Source: Streptomyces shenzhenensis (GTDB lineage: Bacteria; Actinomycetota; Actinomycetes; Streptomycetales; Streptomycetaceae). From it: a stretch of DNA of 64,000 nt. Of this stretch, positions 24,856-33,435 are shown in pieces (position 1 is the stretch's first letter; each line of letters begins with the position of its first letter). The stretch lies in contig NZ_JAJONF010000011.1 in the NCBI RefSeq assembly GCF_021462265.1, forward strand, positions 62,001 to 126,000, in the 5' to 3' direction. The position numbers and the translations under genes are program-made. The notes beneath the pieces are model-generated. The model ran no database searches and was not told where the DNA came from. It saw only the letters and a program-made list of their open reading frames with translations.

Positions 24856-26358
24856 CTACATCCACACGTCACTGCCGCCGGGCACTCGTGCCTCGGCGAT
24901 GTTCACGGCCGCCTCCGGCGGGCGTACGGGACTCGGTGGGAACCGCGGAACCGTCCGGGGGCGGGGAGTATGAAACCGGCCTCTGGCCGTTGCCGCCGGC
25001 TGCAGCCGGACGACGGCGTCGACGCCGCCGCCCGGCGCCTCGTGAAGGGTGACGTCGCCGCCGCCCGCCCGGGCGAGCCCGCGCACGATGGGCAGGCCCA
25101 GGCCGGAGCCGTCGCTGTGGGTGCCGGGAGCCCGCCAGAACCGGTCGAAGGCGCGTTCACGCTCGGTCGCGGTCATGCCGGGGCCCTGATCGATGACGTG
25201 CAGTTCGATACCGCCCTCGGTACGGAGCCGCGCAAGGGTGAGGGACGTCCCGGGCGGCGCGACACGCAGAGCGTTGGCGAGCAGGTTGTCGATGATCTGC
25301 TCGAGTGCGCCGGAGATGGCCACGACCGGGCCGACGGGGTGCCCGACCACGGCGATGCAGACCTGCTGCTCGGCGGCGAACGGGGCCCAGGTGGCAGCGC
25401 GGTCGGCGATGACGGCATCGAGTTCGACCAGTTCCGGTGTGGTGGCGCTGTTCTCCAGACGGGCGAGGGCCAGCAGGCCGTGGATCATGCGGCTCAGGCG
25501 TTCGACCTCGCCGATGGCCTCGTCCAGGCTGTCGTGGGCGCGCGGATCGAGGTACGGCTCGAAGTTCTCCAGCCGTAGGCGCAGCGCCGTGAGCGGGGTC
25601 TTGAGCTGGTGCGAGGCTTCGGAGGCGAAGGACTTCTGGGTGTGCAGCAGATGGTGGAGCCGGGTGGCGGTACGGGTGAACGTGGCAGCGAGCCTGCGTA
25701 GTTCGGGAGGACCGTCGTCGGTGACCGGTGGCTGCGTGAAGTGGCCGTCGGCGAACTGTGCGGCCGCACGTTCCAGGGCGTGCAGGGGGCGGGTGATCCA
25801 GCGGGTGAGGGCGAGCGCCGTCAGCGCCGTGGCGGCCAGGATGCAGGCCCCGCCGATGGCGAGAGCGAGCCAGACCTCGTGGATGTGCCCGCGCAGGACC
25901 CCGGTCGGATGGCTGAGGCGCACCGCGCCGCGGACCGCGGTGCCCGACCAGGCGGGCATCGTGGCGTAGAACTGCTCGGCGCCGGTGGCGGCGTCGCGAC
26001 GAGTGCCGGTGTCGGACCGGTCGCGCAGGGCGGCGGCGATGTCGGGCTCCTGGGCCAGGTTGCGGCCCAGGCCGGCGGCCGCGCCGGAGTCGGCGAGTAC
26101 GGTGCCCTTCGCGTCGACGATGACGACGCGGCCGCCGGAGCGGACCGCGTAGTCGGCGGCCAGGGCCGGGAGCATGTCGGTCTTGCGCGCATCGATGATC
26201 TCCTCGGCGAGTTCCGCGAGTATCACCGAGTCACGGTCGACGGCGGCGGAGAAACGGTTCAGCTCCCCCCTCGCGTACACGTATCCGAGTGGAAGTTCCA
26301 GGGCGAGCAGGGCCATCAGCACCAGGCTGAGGTGGCTGACCAACAAGCGGCGGGTCAC
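24856..26358 (-). CDS. membrane histidine kinase of the redox-module two-component system
   Basis: Sensor kinase of 500 residues starting at a GTG (26356-26358) that overlaps the regulator stop as GTGA. Membrane segments at about 8-28 and 163-187 bracket a 135-residue extracytoplasmic domain with a PAS-like core (GGRVVIVDAKGTVLADSG). HAMP at about 188-240 is followed by His250 in FASEASHQLKTPLTAL. The ATPase domain has IIDNLLANALR, DQGPGM and GSGLGLPIVRGLARAGGG. It is coded downstream of, and on the same strand as, the peptidoglycan-binding, FMN-binding and flavocytochrome genes, so it probably senses the state of that envelope system. Confidence 0.92.
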   Translation of the reverse strand: MTRRLLVSHLSLVLMALLALELPLGYVYARGELNRFSAAVDRDSVILAELAEEIIDARKTDMLPALAADYAVRSGGRVVIVDAKGTVLADSGAAAGLGRNLAQEPDIAAALRDRSDTGTRRDAATGAEQFYATMPAWSGTAVRGAVRLSHPTGVLRGHIHEVWLALAIGGACILAATALTALALTRWITRPLHALERAAAQFADGHFTQPPVTDDGPPELRRLAATFTRTATRLHHLLHTQKSFASEASHQLKTPLTALRLRLENFEPYLDPRAHDSLDEAIGEVERLSRMIHGLLALARLENSATTPELVELDAVIADRAATWAPFAAEQQVCIAVVGHPVGPVVAISGALEQIIDNLLANALRVAPPGTSLTLARLRTEGGIELHVIDQGPGMTATERERAFDRFWRAPGTHSDGSGLGLPIVRGLARAGGGDVTLHEAPGGGVDAVVRLQPAATARGRFHTPRPRTVPRFPPSPVRPPEAAVNIAEARVPGGSDVWM

Positions 26359-27092
26359 GTGGCGCCGCCTGTCGGGTCGATCAGGCGGAATCCGACGCCG
26401 CGTACGGTCTCGATCCACGCCGGGTCGCCGAGCTTGCGACGGAGCGCGGACACGTGCACGTCCAGGGTCCTGGTCGGGCCGAAGTAGTGCGGGTCCCACA
26501 CGGTGTCCATGATCTGCTGCCGCGAACAGAGCGCTCCGGGGTCCTGCGCGAGGTACTCGAGGACGTCGAACTCCTTGGGAGCCAGGGCGATCTGCCTGCC
26601 GTACAGCTCGACCCGGTGGGTCCTGCGGTCGATGGTCATGGGGCCGACGCGCTGGGCGGAGTCGGCCTGTCCTGCCCAGGAGGCGGGTGCGCCCGCCGTC
26701 CCGGCCACTCGGTCGGCGGCGGGACCGCCCTGTCTGCCTGCGGCCTGGGTCCGCCGGGTGACGGCACGGACCCGGGCGACCAACTCCCGTGTGCCGAACG
26801 GCTTGGAGAGGTAGTCGTCCGCGCCGAGTTCGAGGCCGACGACACGGTCGGCCTCGTCGGTCCGCGCCGTGATCATGATGATGGGGACGTCGGAGCGCGA
26901 GCGCAGGGCCTTGCAGACGTCGATGCCGTCCATGTCGGGCAGGCCGAGGTCCAGCAGGACGAGATCGACCGGGGCCGCAGCGAGGGCGGCGGCCGCGGTT
27001 CGGGCCAGCTCCACGGTGAATCCGTAGCGGGCCAGCCCTTCGGTCAGCGGACCCGCTATCCGGTCGTCGTCCTCGACGAGTAGTAGCCGCAT
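26355..27092 (-). CDS. OmpR-type response regulator of the redox module
   Basis: Response regulator of 245 residues. Receiver domain with VVEDDD-type pocket (LVEDDD), Asp48 in LLDLGLPD and Lys97 in SKPF. The inter-domain linker is unusually long, about 35 residues rich in Ala/Gly (RTQAAGRQGGPAADRV onward). The winged-helix domain contains WDPHYFGPTRTLDVHVSALRRK and ends VRGVGFRL. The start ATG was chosen at the MRLLLVEDD position; the upstream in-frame extension is not domain sequence. Translationally coupled to the kinase. Confidence 0.93.
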   Translation of the reverse strand: MRLLLVEDDDRIAGPLTEGLARYGFTVELARTAAAALAAAPVDLVLLDLGLPDMDGIDVCKALRSRSDVPIIMITARTDEADRVVGLELGADDYLSKPFGTRELVARVRAVTRRTQAAGRQGGPAADRVAGTAGAPASWAGQADSAQRVGPMTIDRRTHRVELYGRQIALAPKEFDVLEYLAQDPGALCSRQQIMDTVWDPHYFGPTRTLDVHVSALRRKLGDPAWIETVRGVGFRLIDPTGGAT

Positions 27093-27181
27093 GGCGTTAG
27101 GCTGGCACAAGTCCGTATCGGCGGTCGGGAGTTTCACAGCAGTCACGGAACATGCCTCCTGCCTCGGGGAGTCCGATGCGG

Positions 27182-27919
27182 TTACGCGTGCTCTTCTCCC
27201 TCTTCGTGTTCATGATCTCGGGTTTCGGGCTGACTCGGGGCGGGGCTGACGGCTTGTTGCCGGACACGGGTCTCCAAGGCGTACTGGGTCACGGGGCCGT
27301 ACACCCCGGGGGTCTCGCCGCTGATCCCGACCGCACTCTGGAAGCGGGCGACGGCCTGGGCGACGCCGGCGTCGTAGCGGCCGTCGGTCTCGCCGCTGCC
27401 TGCCCCGTACAGGCCGGATATCTGGTGCAGGAGTGACTGGAGTTCGCGCACCAGCTGCCCGCTGTCACCTTCCCGGAGCACCCCCTGGGCCGCCGCCGAA
27501 GGGGAACCGCCGGACCCCTTCGGGGGTTCCGCGGGCGGCCCCGCGGTGGCCGACGGCGTGAGCGGCGGCCTGGTGAAACCGGGCGGCAGATTGATCGGCA
27601 CGGTTCCCGGTCCCTGGGGATCCCCGGACGAGAGCGAAAGGCTGCTGTCGAACAGCGACATGGCGAACAGGAAACCGCCCACCGCGAGCAGTGCGACCAC
27701 TGCGCTCGCGACCGCCTTCGGCTTGTCCCGCAGCCCGAGCCGCACGGCCGCATGGCCCCGCCGCGGCGCGGTCCGGATGTCCGGCGCCGCGGCGCCGGCA
27801 CGAGGGCCGTGGGACGGCGGTGCCGGCCTCGGGCGGCGGTGCGGCCGCAACTGTGTCGCCTCGTCGAGTTCGGCGGGCGAAGGGGAGGTGTGAAGCGTGT
27901 TGCGCGCCTGCTTGAGCAC
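27182..27919 (-). CDS. membrane-anchored peptidoglycan-binding protein
   Basis: Protein of 245 residues with a cytoplasmic head of about 65 residues, one transmembrane segment (AVASAVVALLAVGGFLFAMSLF), a Pro/Gly-rich spacer and a C-terminal PG_binding_1 domain. The domain is visible as LREGDSGQLVRELQSLL with DGRYDAGVAQAVARFQ. The tail ends RDHEHEEGEEHA, a His/Glu cluster that could chelate a metal. The GTG start at 27917-27919 follows AGGAGG by nine bases. Such domains tether proteins to the cell wall. It sits between a two-component system and an FMN-binding/flavocytochrome pair, which suggests a wall-anchored part of that envelope system. No catalytic domain is present. Confidence 0.85.
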   Translation of the reverse strand: MLKQARNTLHTSPSPAELDEATQLRPHRRPRPAPPSHGPRAGAAAPDIRTAPRRGHAAVRLGLRDKPKAVASAVVALLAVGGFLFAMSLFDSSLSLSSGDPQGPGTVPINLPPGFTRPPLTPSATAGPPAEPPKGSGGSPSAAAQGVLREGDSGQLVRELQSLLHQISGLYGAGSGETDGRYDAGVAQAVARFQSAVGISGETPGVYGPVTQYALETRVRQQAVSPAPSQPETRDHEHEEGEEHA

Positions 27920-28146
27920 CACGGGACTCCTCCTCGGTGACCAGGTGAGTGACCGTTTCCCTGACCGCGCGGCGGTTGTCCGGCGGCCTCGCAACAGCCG
28001 GTCCGTGGCGTACCCGTGGGCCGGAAATGGCGACAACTCTAGAGGCTGCTGGTGCCGGACAACTGAGGAATGGCATTAAGTACCTTTTGTTGAGGCATCG
28101 GTGGGCGCCGTGGGGCTGCCCCGCCCGTGGCCCCACGGCGGCCGTC

Positions 28147-29034
28147 CTATGCCCTCGCTGCGTCGATGGCGGACTGCAGTGACTTCTTGTAGGAGCCGCT
28201 GGTGTAGGTCGCCCCGGACACACTGTCGATGGTCGCGCTCTGCGCCGCCAGCGCCTCCTTGCGCAGGGCCGGTATGGCCCGCGCGTTGATCTGTGCTGTC
28301 GTCCCGGGTGAGGTGGGATACGTCGCGGTGACCTGGGTGATGCGGCCGCCGGAGATGCTGACCGTGGTCTGGACCGTGCCGTACTGGTTCGTCGACGCCG
28401 CACCCCTGAAGGTGCCGTCGCGCAGTCCGCTGCCGGGCTTGGACGGCGTGGCGGGGCTGCCGGGCTTGGACGGCGCCGGCGCGGACGGCGCGGGTGCGGA
28501 CGGCGCGGGCGCCGACGCGGAAGGGGAAGAGCAGGAGCAGGGGGGCGTGGACGGGGAGGGGCAGGGGGGCGCGGCCGGGGACGCCGGACCGGTGGAAGTG
28601 CCGCCCGCACCGCCGTTGGAGGCACCAGGCCCCTGCCCACCCCCTCGCTGAGCGTCGTCTCCGTCCTTTCGCTCGCTCTCGCGGCCGTCGTCCCCGGTGC
28701 CGCTGCGTTCGCCGTCGTCCCCGGTACCGGTGCGTTCGCCGTCGTCCCTGGTACCGGTGCGTTCGCCGTCACCGCCGTCCTCCTCAGTGCGCCAGTTGGC
28801 AGGTGCGGTGGATGCCACATCGGCCGCTGCGTTCCTGAACGTCGCGGAGCAGGTCGGTGCCGGGGGGCTCGCGGGGGCGGGGGCGGCTGCGCCGCCCACG
28901 ACTGCTCCGCCGGCCGCCGGCGGCTCGCTGGTGACGGTGGTGCCGGCTCCCACCGGGGCGATGCCCAGCTTCAGCGCGGTCAGCAGTGCGGTTCCGGCGA
29001 TGGTGCCCGTGATCGCGGCGATGGACTTGCGCAT
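28147..29034 (-). CDS. secreted FMN-binding protein with flavinylation motif
   Basis: Exported flavoprotein of 295 residues. Signal peptide or anchor at 1-25 is followed by a long disordered spacer with a GERTGTGDD repeat and a Pro/Ser/Ala-rich stretch that includes Cys residues (PPCPSPSTPPCSCSSP). The C-terminal FMN_bind domain (about 205-295) ends with DSVSGATYTS: the D-x-x-S-G-A-T motif (Asp270 to Thr276) is the site where ApbE-type transferases attach FMN covalently to threonine. Coded 62 bp after the flavocytochrome gene on the same strand. It most likely accepts electrons from that membrane reductase and passes them across the wall. No apbE gene is in this window. Confidence 0.9.
   Translation of the reverse strand: MRKSIAAITGTIAGTALLTALKLGIAPVGAGTTVTSEPPAAGGAVVGGAAAPAPASPPAPTCSATFRNAAADVASTAPANWRTEEDGGDGERTGTRDDGERTGTGDDGERSGTGDDGRESERKDGDDAQRGGGQGPGASNGGAGGTSTGPASPAAPPCPSPSTPPCSCSSPSASAPAPSAPAPSAPAPSKPGSPATPSKPGSGLRDGTFRGAASTNQYGTVQTTVSISGGRITQVTATYPTSPGTTAQINARAIPALRKEALAAQSATIDSVSGATYTSGSYKKSLQSAIDAARA
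28685..28765 (-). repeat. 27-bp tandem repeat (three units) in the FMN-binding protein spacer
   Basis: Three nearly identical 27-bp units code for the nine-residue unit GERTGTGDD in the disordered spacer. Differences are at single bases. Confidence 0.8.
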
Positions 29035-29096
29035 GGTGTTCCTCCAGAGGGCGAAGAAAGGGGGGTGTGACAGTGGGGGATTCGAAGCAGGAAGGA

Positions 29097-30671
29097 TCAG
29101 AACTCGAACGGGTCGAGGTGGATGCGGCCGCGCGGTACCCGCAGTTCCGCCAAGGCGCCCAGCGCGGCGGCGATCAGCCCCGGAGGCCCGCACAGGTACA
29201 CGTCCCGGAGCGTCACGTCCGGCACCAGCTCGACCAGGCCCTCGGGGCTGAACAGGCGGGCCGGCCCGGGGTCGTGGCGGGAGCCGACGACGTAATGGAC
29301 CGTGCAGTCGCGTTCCGTGGCGAGAATGTCCAGTTCATCGCGGAAGACGATCTCCTCAGGGGAGCCGGCCCGGTAGACCAGGACGGTGGACGGCGGCATG
29401 CGCTCCAGGACGGCACGGACAGGGGCGATTCCGCTGCCGCCTGCGATCAGCAGGACCCGGTTGCGCAGGCGCCGGTCGGCGGTGAACGCGCCGAAGGGTC
29501 CCGCCGCGACGACCCGGGTGCCGACCTTCAGGGAGCGCAGACGGGAGGTGTGATCCCCGACCGGATTGACGGTCAGCCTCAGCCACTCGGGGTTGGGAGC
29601 GCTGGACAGGGAGTACGGATGGGACTGCCACCAGTCCGCGCCGGTGAGGAAGCGCCAGCGGAAGAACTGTCCCGGCCGGGCCTTCAGCTTGTGCAGCTTC
29701 CGGCCCCGCAGGTAGACCGAGAACATGCCGTCCGCCTCCGGCACCACGGCGGCGACGCGCAGTTGGTGCCGCAGGTTCAGTGACAGCGGTTCCACGACCC
29801 GTCCCCAGACCAGGCAGACGACCACGAGGGCGTACAGCGCGTTCCAGTAACCGCCGGCCACCGGGGACTGCAGGTCCGCGCCGAAGGCGAACTGGTGCCC
29901 GTAACCGAGCAGGAGGGACCCGTAAGTGGTCAGGTGCAGGACGTACCACGTCTCGTAGCGCATGCGCCGCCGTACGGCCCGGACGGCCATGAAGGAGACC
30001 GCCACCAGAATGCCGGTCGCGGCGAACGCGTCGGCCATGTCCTCGGAGGTGTTCAGCAGCGACCAGGTCTGCGCGGCGACGGACGTCCGGGCGGCCAGGG
30101 CGTAGCCGTAGACGACGAACACGGTGTGTGCCAGCACCGTGACCAGTACCAGGGGGCCGAGCCACCGGTGCCAGGCCATCAGGTGATCCGCGCCCGCCCA
30201 CTCCTCCAGCCAGCCGACCCGGCTCACCACCAGCACCTGGGCGAGCAGGAGGAAGCCGGAGACCATGCCGGTGATCCGGCCGACGGCGGTGAATACGGCG
30301 GCCTCGCCGGTGATCGACCCGGCGGGGGTGTCGAACCACCACAACGCCACGCTCGCGACCAGCAGCAACCAGAACCCGGTCACCACGAACTGCCGGTTGC
30401 CCTCGGCATGGTGGCCGAGAGCCGGCTCCGCGGCGTACGCGGCGCCGGAACCGCCGGCGTGCTCGACGACGGGTGCCCGACCCGCCGCGCCGTGCGGATA
30501 CGGGACGGTCTGCCGGTACGTGGGGGCGGCCGGCCTGAACCGGCGGCCCGGCCACAGGCGGTTCCTTCTCGGCGCCGCACGGTGCCGTCGGCGCTCGGGA
30601 GGACGAGCGGGCACGGGTCTGCCGGGGACCGAAGGGCCGTGGTCTGCAGGGAGGATGCTCGTTGGATGCAT
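29097..30671 (-). CDS. ferric-reductase-like flavocytochrome (transmembrane haem domain plus FAD/NAD(P)H domain)
   Basis: Membrane oxidoreductase of 524 residues. The N-terminal 90 residues are charged and Pro-rich. The haem domain (about 95-295) has six hydrophobic segments with paired histidines at His168/His182 and His246/His259, the bis-haem spacing of ferric reductases and NADPH oxidases. The cytoplasmic part has an FAD-binding HPYSLSSAPN (351-360), the nucleotide loop AGGSGIAPVRAV and the YLCGPPG motif, ending LDPFEF. It should move electrons from cytosolic NAD(P)H through FAD and haem to the outer face. The FMN-binding protein directly downstream is the probable acceptor. The ATG at 30669-30671 was chosen; longer in-frame sequence is not family-like. 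Confidence 0.92.
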   Translation of the reverse strand: MHPTSILPADHGPSVPGRPVPARPPERRRHRAAPRRNRLWPGRRFRPAAPTYRQTVPYPHGAAGRAPVVEHAGGSGAAYAAEPALGHHAEGNRQFVVTGFWLLLVASVALWWFDTPAGSITGEAAVFTAVGRITGMVSGFLLLAQVLVVSRVGWLEEWAGADHLMAWHRWLGPLVLVTVLAHTVFVVYGYALAARTSVAAQTWSLLNTSEDMADAFAATGILVAVSFMAVRAVRRRMRYETWYVLHLTTYGSLLLGYGHQFAFGADLQSPVAGGYWNALYALVVVCLVWGRVVEPLSLNLRHQLRVAAVVPEADGMFSVYLRGRKLHKLKARPGQFFRWRFLTGADWWQSHPYSLSSAPNPEWLRLTVNPVGDHTSRLRSLKVGTRVVAAGPFGAFTADRRLRNRVLLIAGGSGIAPVRAVLERMPPSTVLVYRAGSPEEIVFRDELDILATERDCTVHYVVGSRHDPGPARLFSPEGLVELVPDVTLRDVYLCGPPGLIAAALGALAELRVPRGRIHLDPFEF

Positions 30672-31102
30672 GGATCTTCCTGTTCGGATCATCCGGATCG
30701 CGGCGCGGACATCGCCGTCGCCGGGCGCGGTCCGGCGCTGTCGCCGGGTGCAAACGGGGGAGCTACGACCCGGCGACAGCAGTCGGTTGTTGTTCCTCCC
30801 CTCCTTCCTGGCGCGGTGGCGCCTTCCTGGCTCCCGTCGACATGCGTCGACATGCCGTGCGCGGACACGCACCGGAGCACAGGGATCGATGCTCCCGGCG
30901 GTGGTTGTCCGCGTCGTGGGCGGACGCTCTCCGCGGCAGGGGAGTCCGCGGAGGCCGGAGCCGGGAGACACCGAAAACCTTAGGGGGGCCTGTTTAAGGG
31001 CAGCCGCAGCAGTTCTTCAGCAATGCGTTAGCGAGCGGCCAAGCTTTCGCAGCAGGCGTGGGCACGCGCCGAGCACTGGCGATGATCAACTGACACCGTC
31101 GC
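30672..31102. other. upstream region of the redox operon, no gene seen
   Basis: About 430 bp with no supported gene. The part next to 30671 must hold the promoter of the flavocytochrome operon; no clear box pair was recognised. Sequence beyond 31000 is probably mobile-element debris. Confidence 0.45.
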
Positions 31103-31264
31103 CTATGACGCCGGCGGTGAACACCCGCACCCGGCCGGACGTGAGCTCCGGGCCCGCGTGGTGGCAGCCGACGGCGTCGTTCTGGCCACGTCCGTCCACC
31201 GGGACTCCAGATCCTGTCTCGCCCGCGCCTCACGCTGCTCCATCAACCCCAGCACGGACGGCAT
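31103..31264 (-). pseudogene. relic of a small coiled-coil protein gene
   Basis: Starts properly: GAGGAGG, then ATG (31262-31264), then MPSVLGLMEQREARARQDLES. That opening resembles a Streptomyces coiled-coil hypothetical often coded next to transposases or HTH proteins. After about 25 residues the frame turns into Thr/Arg/Ser-rich nonsense and stops. The family link is from memory; the truncation is seen directly. Confidence 0.45.
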
Positions 31265-31340
31265 CGCACCCTCCTCGATCCACAACAAGCCGTCCGCTGC
31301 CCGCCCCTACGCCGTCGCGGTCATGCCCCGCACACGAAGA

Positions 31341-31365
31341 AGCCCCTGCTCATCGAACAGGGGCT
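31341..31365. terminator. stem-loop terminator
   Basis: AGCCCCTG (31341-31348) and CAGGGGCT (31358-31365) with a nine-base loop; CCCTTT follows on the plus strand. Bidirectional in form. Confidence 0.7.
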
Positions 31366-31383
31366 CCCTTTGCCACCACGCAC

Positions 31384-31527
31384 CGGGACAAGACCGCATC
31401 CTCAACGAAGCGGCCGAAAGCGCCGACCCGCTCAGGCTGATGCGTCTCTCTGGCATCACCGGGCAGACCGCCATGCGCTACGTCACCGCCGCCCACCCCG
31501 AACGAACCGCCAAGCTGCCCAGGTGGC
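31384..31527 (+). pseudogene. C-terminal relic of an integrase/recombinase-type protein
   Basis: The plus frame reads ILNEAAESADPLRLMRLSGI followed by TGQTAMRYVTAAHPE. This has the arrangement seen at the C-terminus of actinomycete tyrosine-recombinase-like proteins (a helix with a ..DPLRLxRLFGI.. run, then a RYxxAxHPE end). No catalytic part remains. The identification is by general resemblance; a generic relic is the safe reading. Confidence 0.45.
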
Positions 31528-31536
31528 CCGCCTGGT

Positions 31537-32526
31537 TCAGCCCTGGAGGGTGGCGAGCCAGTCGGTCAGCAGGCGGTTGATCTCGTCAGGGCGCTCCTGC
31601 TGGATCCAGTGGCCGCAGGCGTCCAAGAGGTGGGAGGCCGACAGGCCGGGGAGGGTGGTGGGGTAGGCGTCGATGGCGTCGGACATCCAGGTGGTGGAGG
31701 CGTCCAGGGCGCCGCCGATGAACAGGGACGGCTGCTTGATCGGGGCTCCGCGGTGCGGGGCGAGTTCTTCCCAGTCGCGGTCCATATTGCGGTAACGGTT
31801 GAGGGCGCCGGTCAGGCCGGTGCGCTCGAACTCCCCGGCGTAGACGTCGAGGTCGTCCTTGCTCAGCCAGGCCGGGAGGACCCCTGTGGGGAAGCGGTCG
31901 CGCAGCCGGCCGCCGGCGCGGGCGACGAAGTGGGGGTCGGGCTCGCCCTGGGCGGGCATGGTGTCGGCGGACAGGGCCGCGTAGAAGCCCGCGAGCCAGC
32001 CCCGGACGTCGGGCTCGATCTCCGCCTCGGCGCGGCCGGGCTTCTGAAAGTAGGAGACGTAGAACTCCTGCTCGGGGCTGCCGATCTGGCTGAAGATGTC
32101 GGTCGGGCGCGGGCCGCCGGGCGGCGCGTAGGGGACGCTCAGCAGGCCGACGGCACGGAAGACCTCGGGACGGAGCAGGGCCGAGGCGGAGGCAATGTTG
32201 GCGCCCCAGTCATGGCCGACCACCACCGCGCTGTCCTCGCCGAGGGCACGCACGACGGCAACGTTGTCCTCCACCAGGTCGAGCATCCGGTAGGCGTCGG
32301 TCGTCTCCGGCTTGGAGGAGCGGCCGTAGCCGCGCACATCGATCGCCACCGCCCGGTAGCCGGCCGCGGCGAGGGCCGGGAGCTGGCGGCGCCAGGAGTA
32401 CCAGGACTCGGGGAAGCCGTGGACGAGCAGGACCAGCGGGCCGGTGCCCTGCTCGACCAGGTGCAGGCGCCCGGCAGGGGCCTCGACGGTGCGGTGGCGG
32501 AGCTCGGCGGTCGGCTCGGGCTGCAT
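31537..32526 (-). CDS. epoxide-hydrolase-type alpha/beta hydrolase
   Basis: Soluble alpha/beta hydrolase of 329 residues. HGFPES (36-41) is the oxyanion-hole motif of epoxide hydrolases. The nucleophile is Asp106 in GHDWGA, which distinguishes it from serine esterases. Lid tyrosines are available in YVSYFQ and RYRNMDRDW, and the catalytic histidine lies in CGHWIQQERP. It should open epoxides with water. Divergent from an XRE-cupin regulator gene 141 bp away, which probably controls it. The stop codon lies just beyond an integrase relic. Confidence 0.92.
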   Translation of the reverse strand: MQPEPTAELRHRTVEAPAGRLHLVEQGTGPLVLLVHGFPESWYSWRRQLPALAAAGYRAVAIDVRGYGRSSKPETTDAYRMLDLVEDNVAVVRALGEDSAVVVGHDWGANIASASALLRPEVFRAVGLLSVPYAPPGGPRPTDIFSQIGSPEQEFYVSYFQKPGRAEAEIEPDVRGWLAGFYAALSADTMPAQGEPDPHFVARAGGRLRDRFPTGVLPAWLSKDDLDVYAGEFERTGLTGALNRYRNMDRDWEELAPHRGAPIKQPSLFIGGALDASTTWMSDAIDAYPTTLPGLSASHLLDACGHWIQQERPDEINRLLTDWLATLQG

Positions 32527-32667
32527 GGGCTTCTCCTCCGTTCACGGGCGGACGCGGCTACCCATCGATCATGCGGCGAGGCGCCCGCCCGACGCGATCA
32601 GCCTTGCCCTTCTGGCAAACTCGCAGGACAGAGCGGTGGAGCGGCACGGCAGGAAGGAGCGGGAAAG

Positions 32668-33318
32668 GTGGCAGTCGACGACGTGGACGGCACGCTGGCA
32701 GCGATGGGGCCCCGGTTGCGGGCCGTGCGCGAGCACCACAGCGCGACGCTCGCCGGTGTCAGCTGCGCGACCGGCATCTCGACCAGCACGCTGTCCCGGA
32801 TCGAGACCGGCCGGCGCAAGCCCACTCTGGAGGTGCTGCTGCAGCTGTCGAAGGAGTACGGCGTCTCCCTGGACGAACTGGCCGGCACCGCGCCCGCCCC
32901 CGCGGCCGAGCCGCGCGCTACGGCGCCGCTGAGCTTCGGGGATGACAAGGCGGTGCTGCCGTTGACCCGGTACGTCGGCGGCCTGCACGCCCACAAGCAC
33001 GTCCTGCCCGCTGTCGAGGGTCCGCCCGCGCGGCCGCGGCAGGTCTCCCACGAGGGCTACGAGTGGCTGTGCGTCCTGTACGGGCGGCTGTGGCTCGCGC
33101 TCGGAGACCAGGACCTCGTCCTGACTGCCGGGGACGTTGCCGAGTTCGACACCCGCACCCCGCATGGGGTGGTGAACGCCGGCTCCGGCGGGCCTGTTGA
33201 GTACCTGATTATGTTCGGGCCCCAGGGCGAGCGCCTACGGCCGCGCACCTCTCCGGCAGCTGGCCGCGGGAACCGCCGACCGAATGGCGCCCAGGCCGGC
33301 CGCGAAGCGCGGCCGTAG
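32668..33318 (+). CDS. XRE-family regulator with C-terminal cupin domain
   Basis: Regulator of 216 residues. The N-terminal helix-turn-helix (about 10-66) contains LAGVSCATGISTSTLSRIETGRR, and the C-terminal cupin (about 95-185) contains HEGYEWLCVLYGRLWLALGD and TPHGVVNAG. Proteins of this architecture bind a small effector in the cupin and repress neighbouring catabolic genes. The GTG start (32668-32670) follows a GGAAGGAG sequence. It diverges from the epoxide-hydrolase gene. The last 25 residues are Arg/Pro-rich and look like read-through of non-conserved sequence, so the natural end may originally have been earlier. Confidence 0.88.
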   Translation: MAVDDVDGTLAAMGPRLRAVREHHSATLAGVSCATGISTSTLSRIETGRRKPTLEVLLQLSKEYGVSLDELAGTAPAPAAEPRATAPLSFGDDKAVLPLTRYVGGLHAHKHVLPAVEGPPARPRQVSHEGYEWLCVLYGRLWLALGDQDLVLTAGDVAEFDTRTPHGVVNAGSGGPVEYLIMFGPQGERLRPRTSPAAGRGNRRPNGAQAGREARP

Positions 33319-33435
33319 GATCCTTTCTGCCGGAGATTCCGCCGACGCCAGTAGCAGCGGCGGTTCTCCCGCCCAACCGGTCTCGATGTTCTTCCCGTTC
33401 TGTTCTCCAGGGCCGGTGACCCGGCATCGCCGGTG

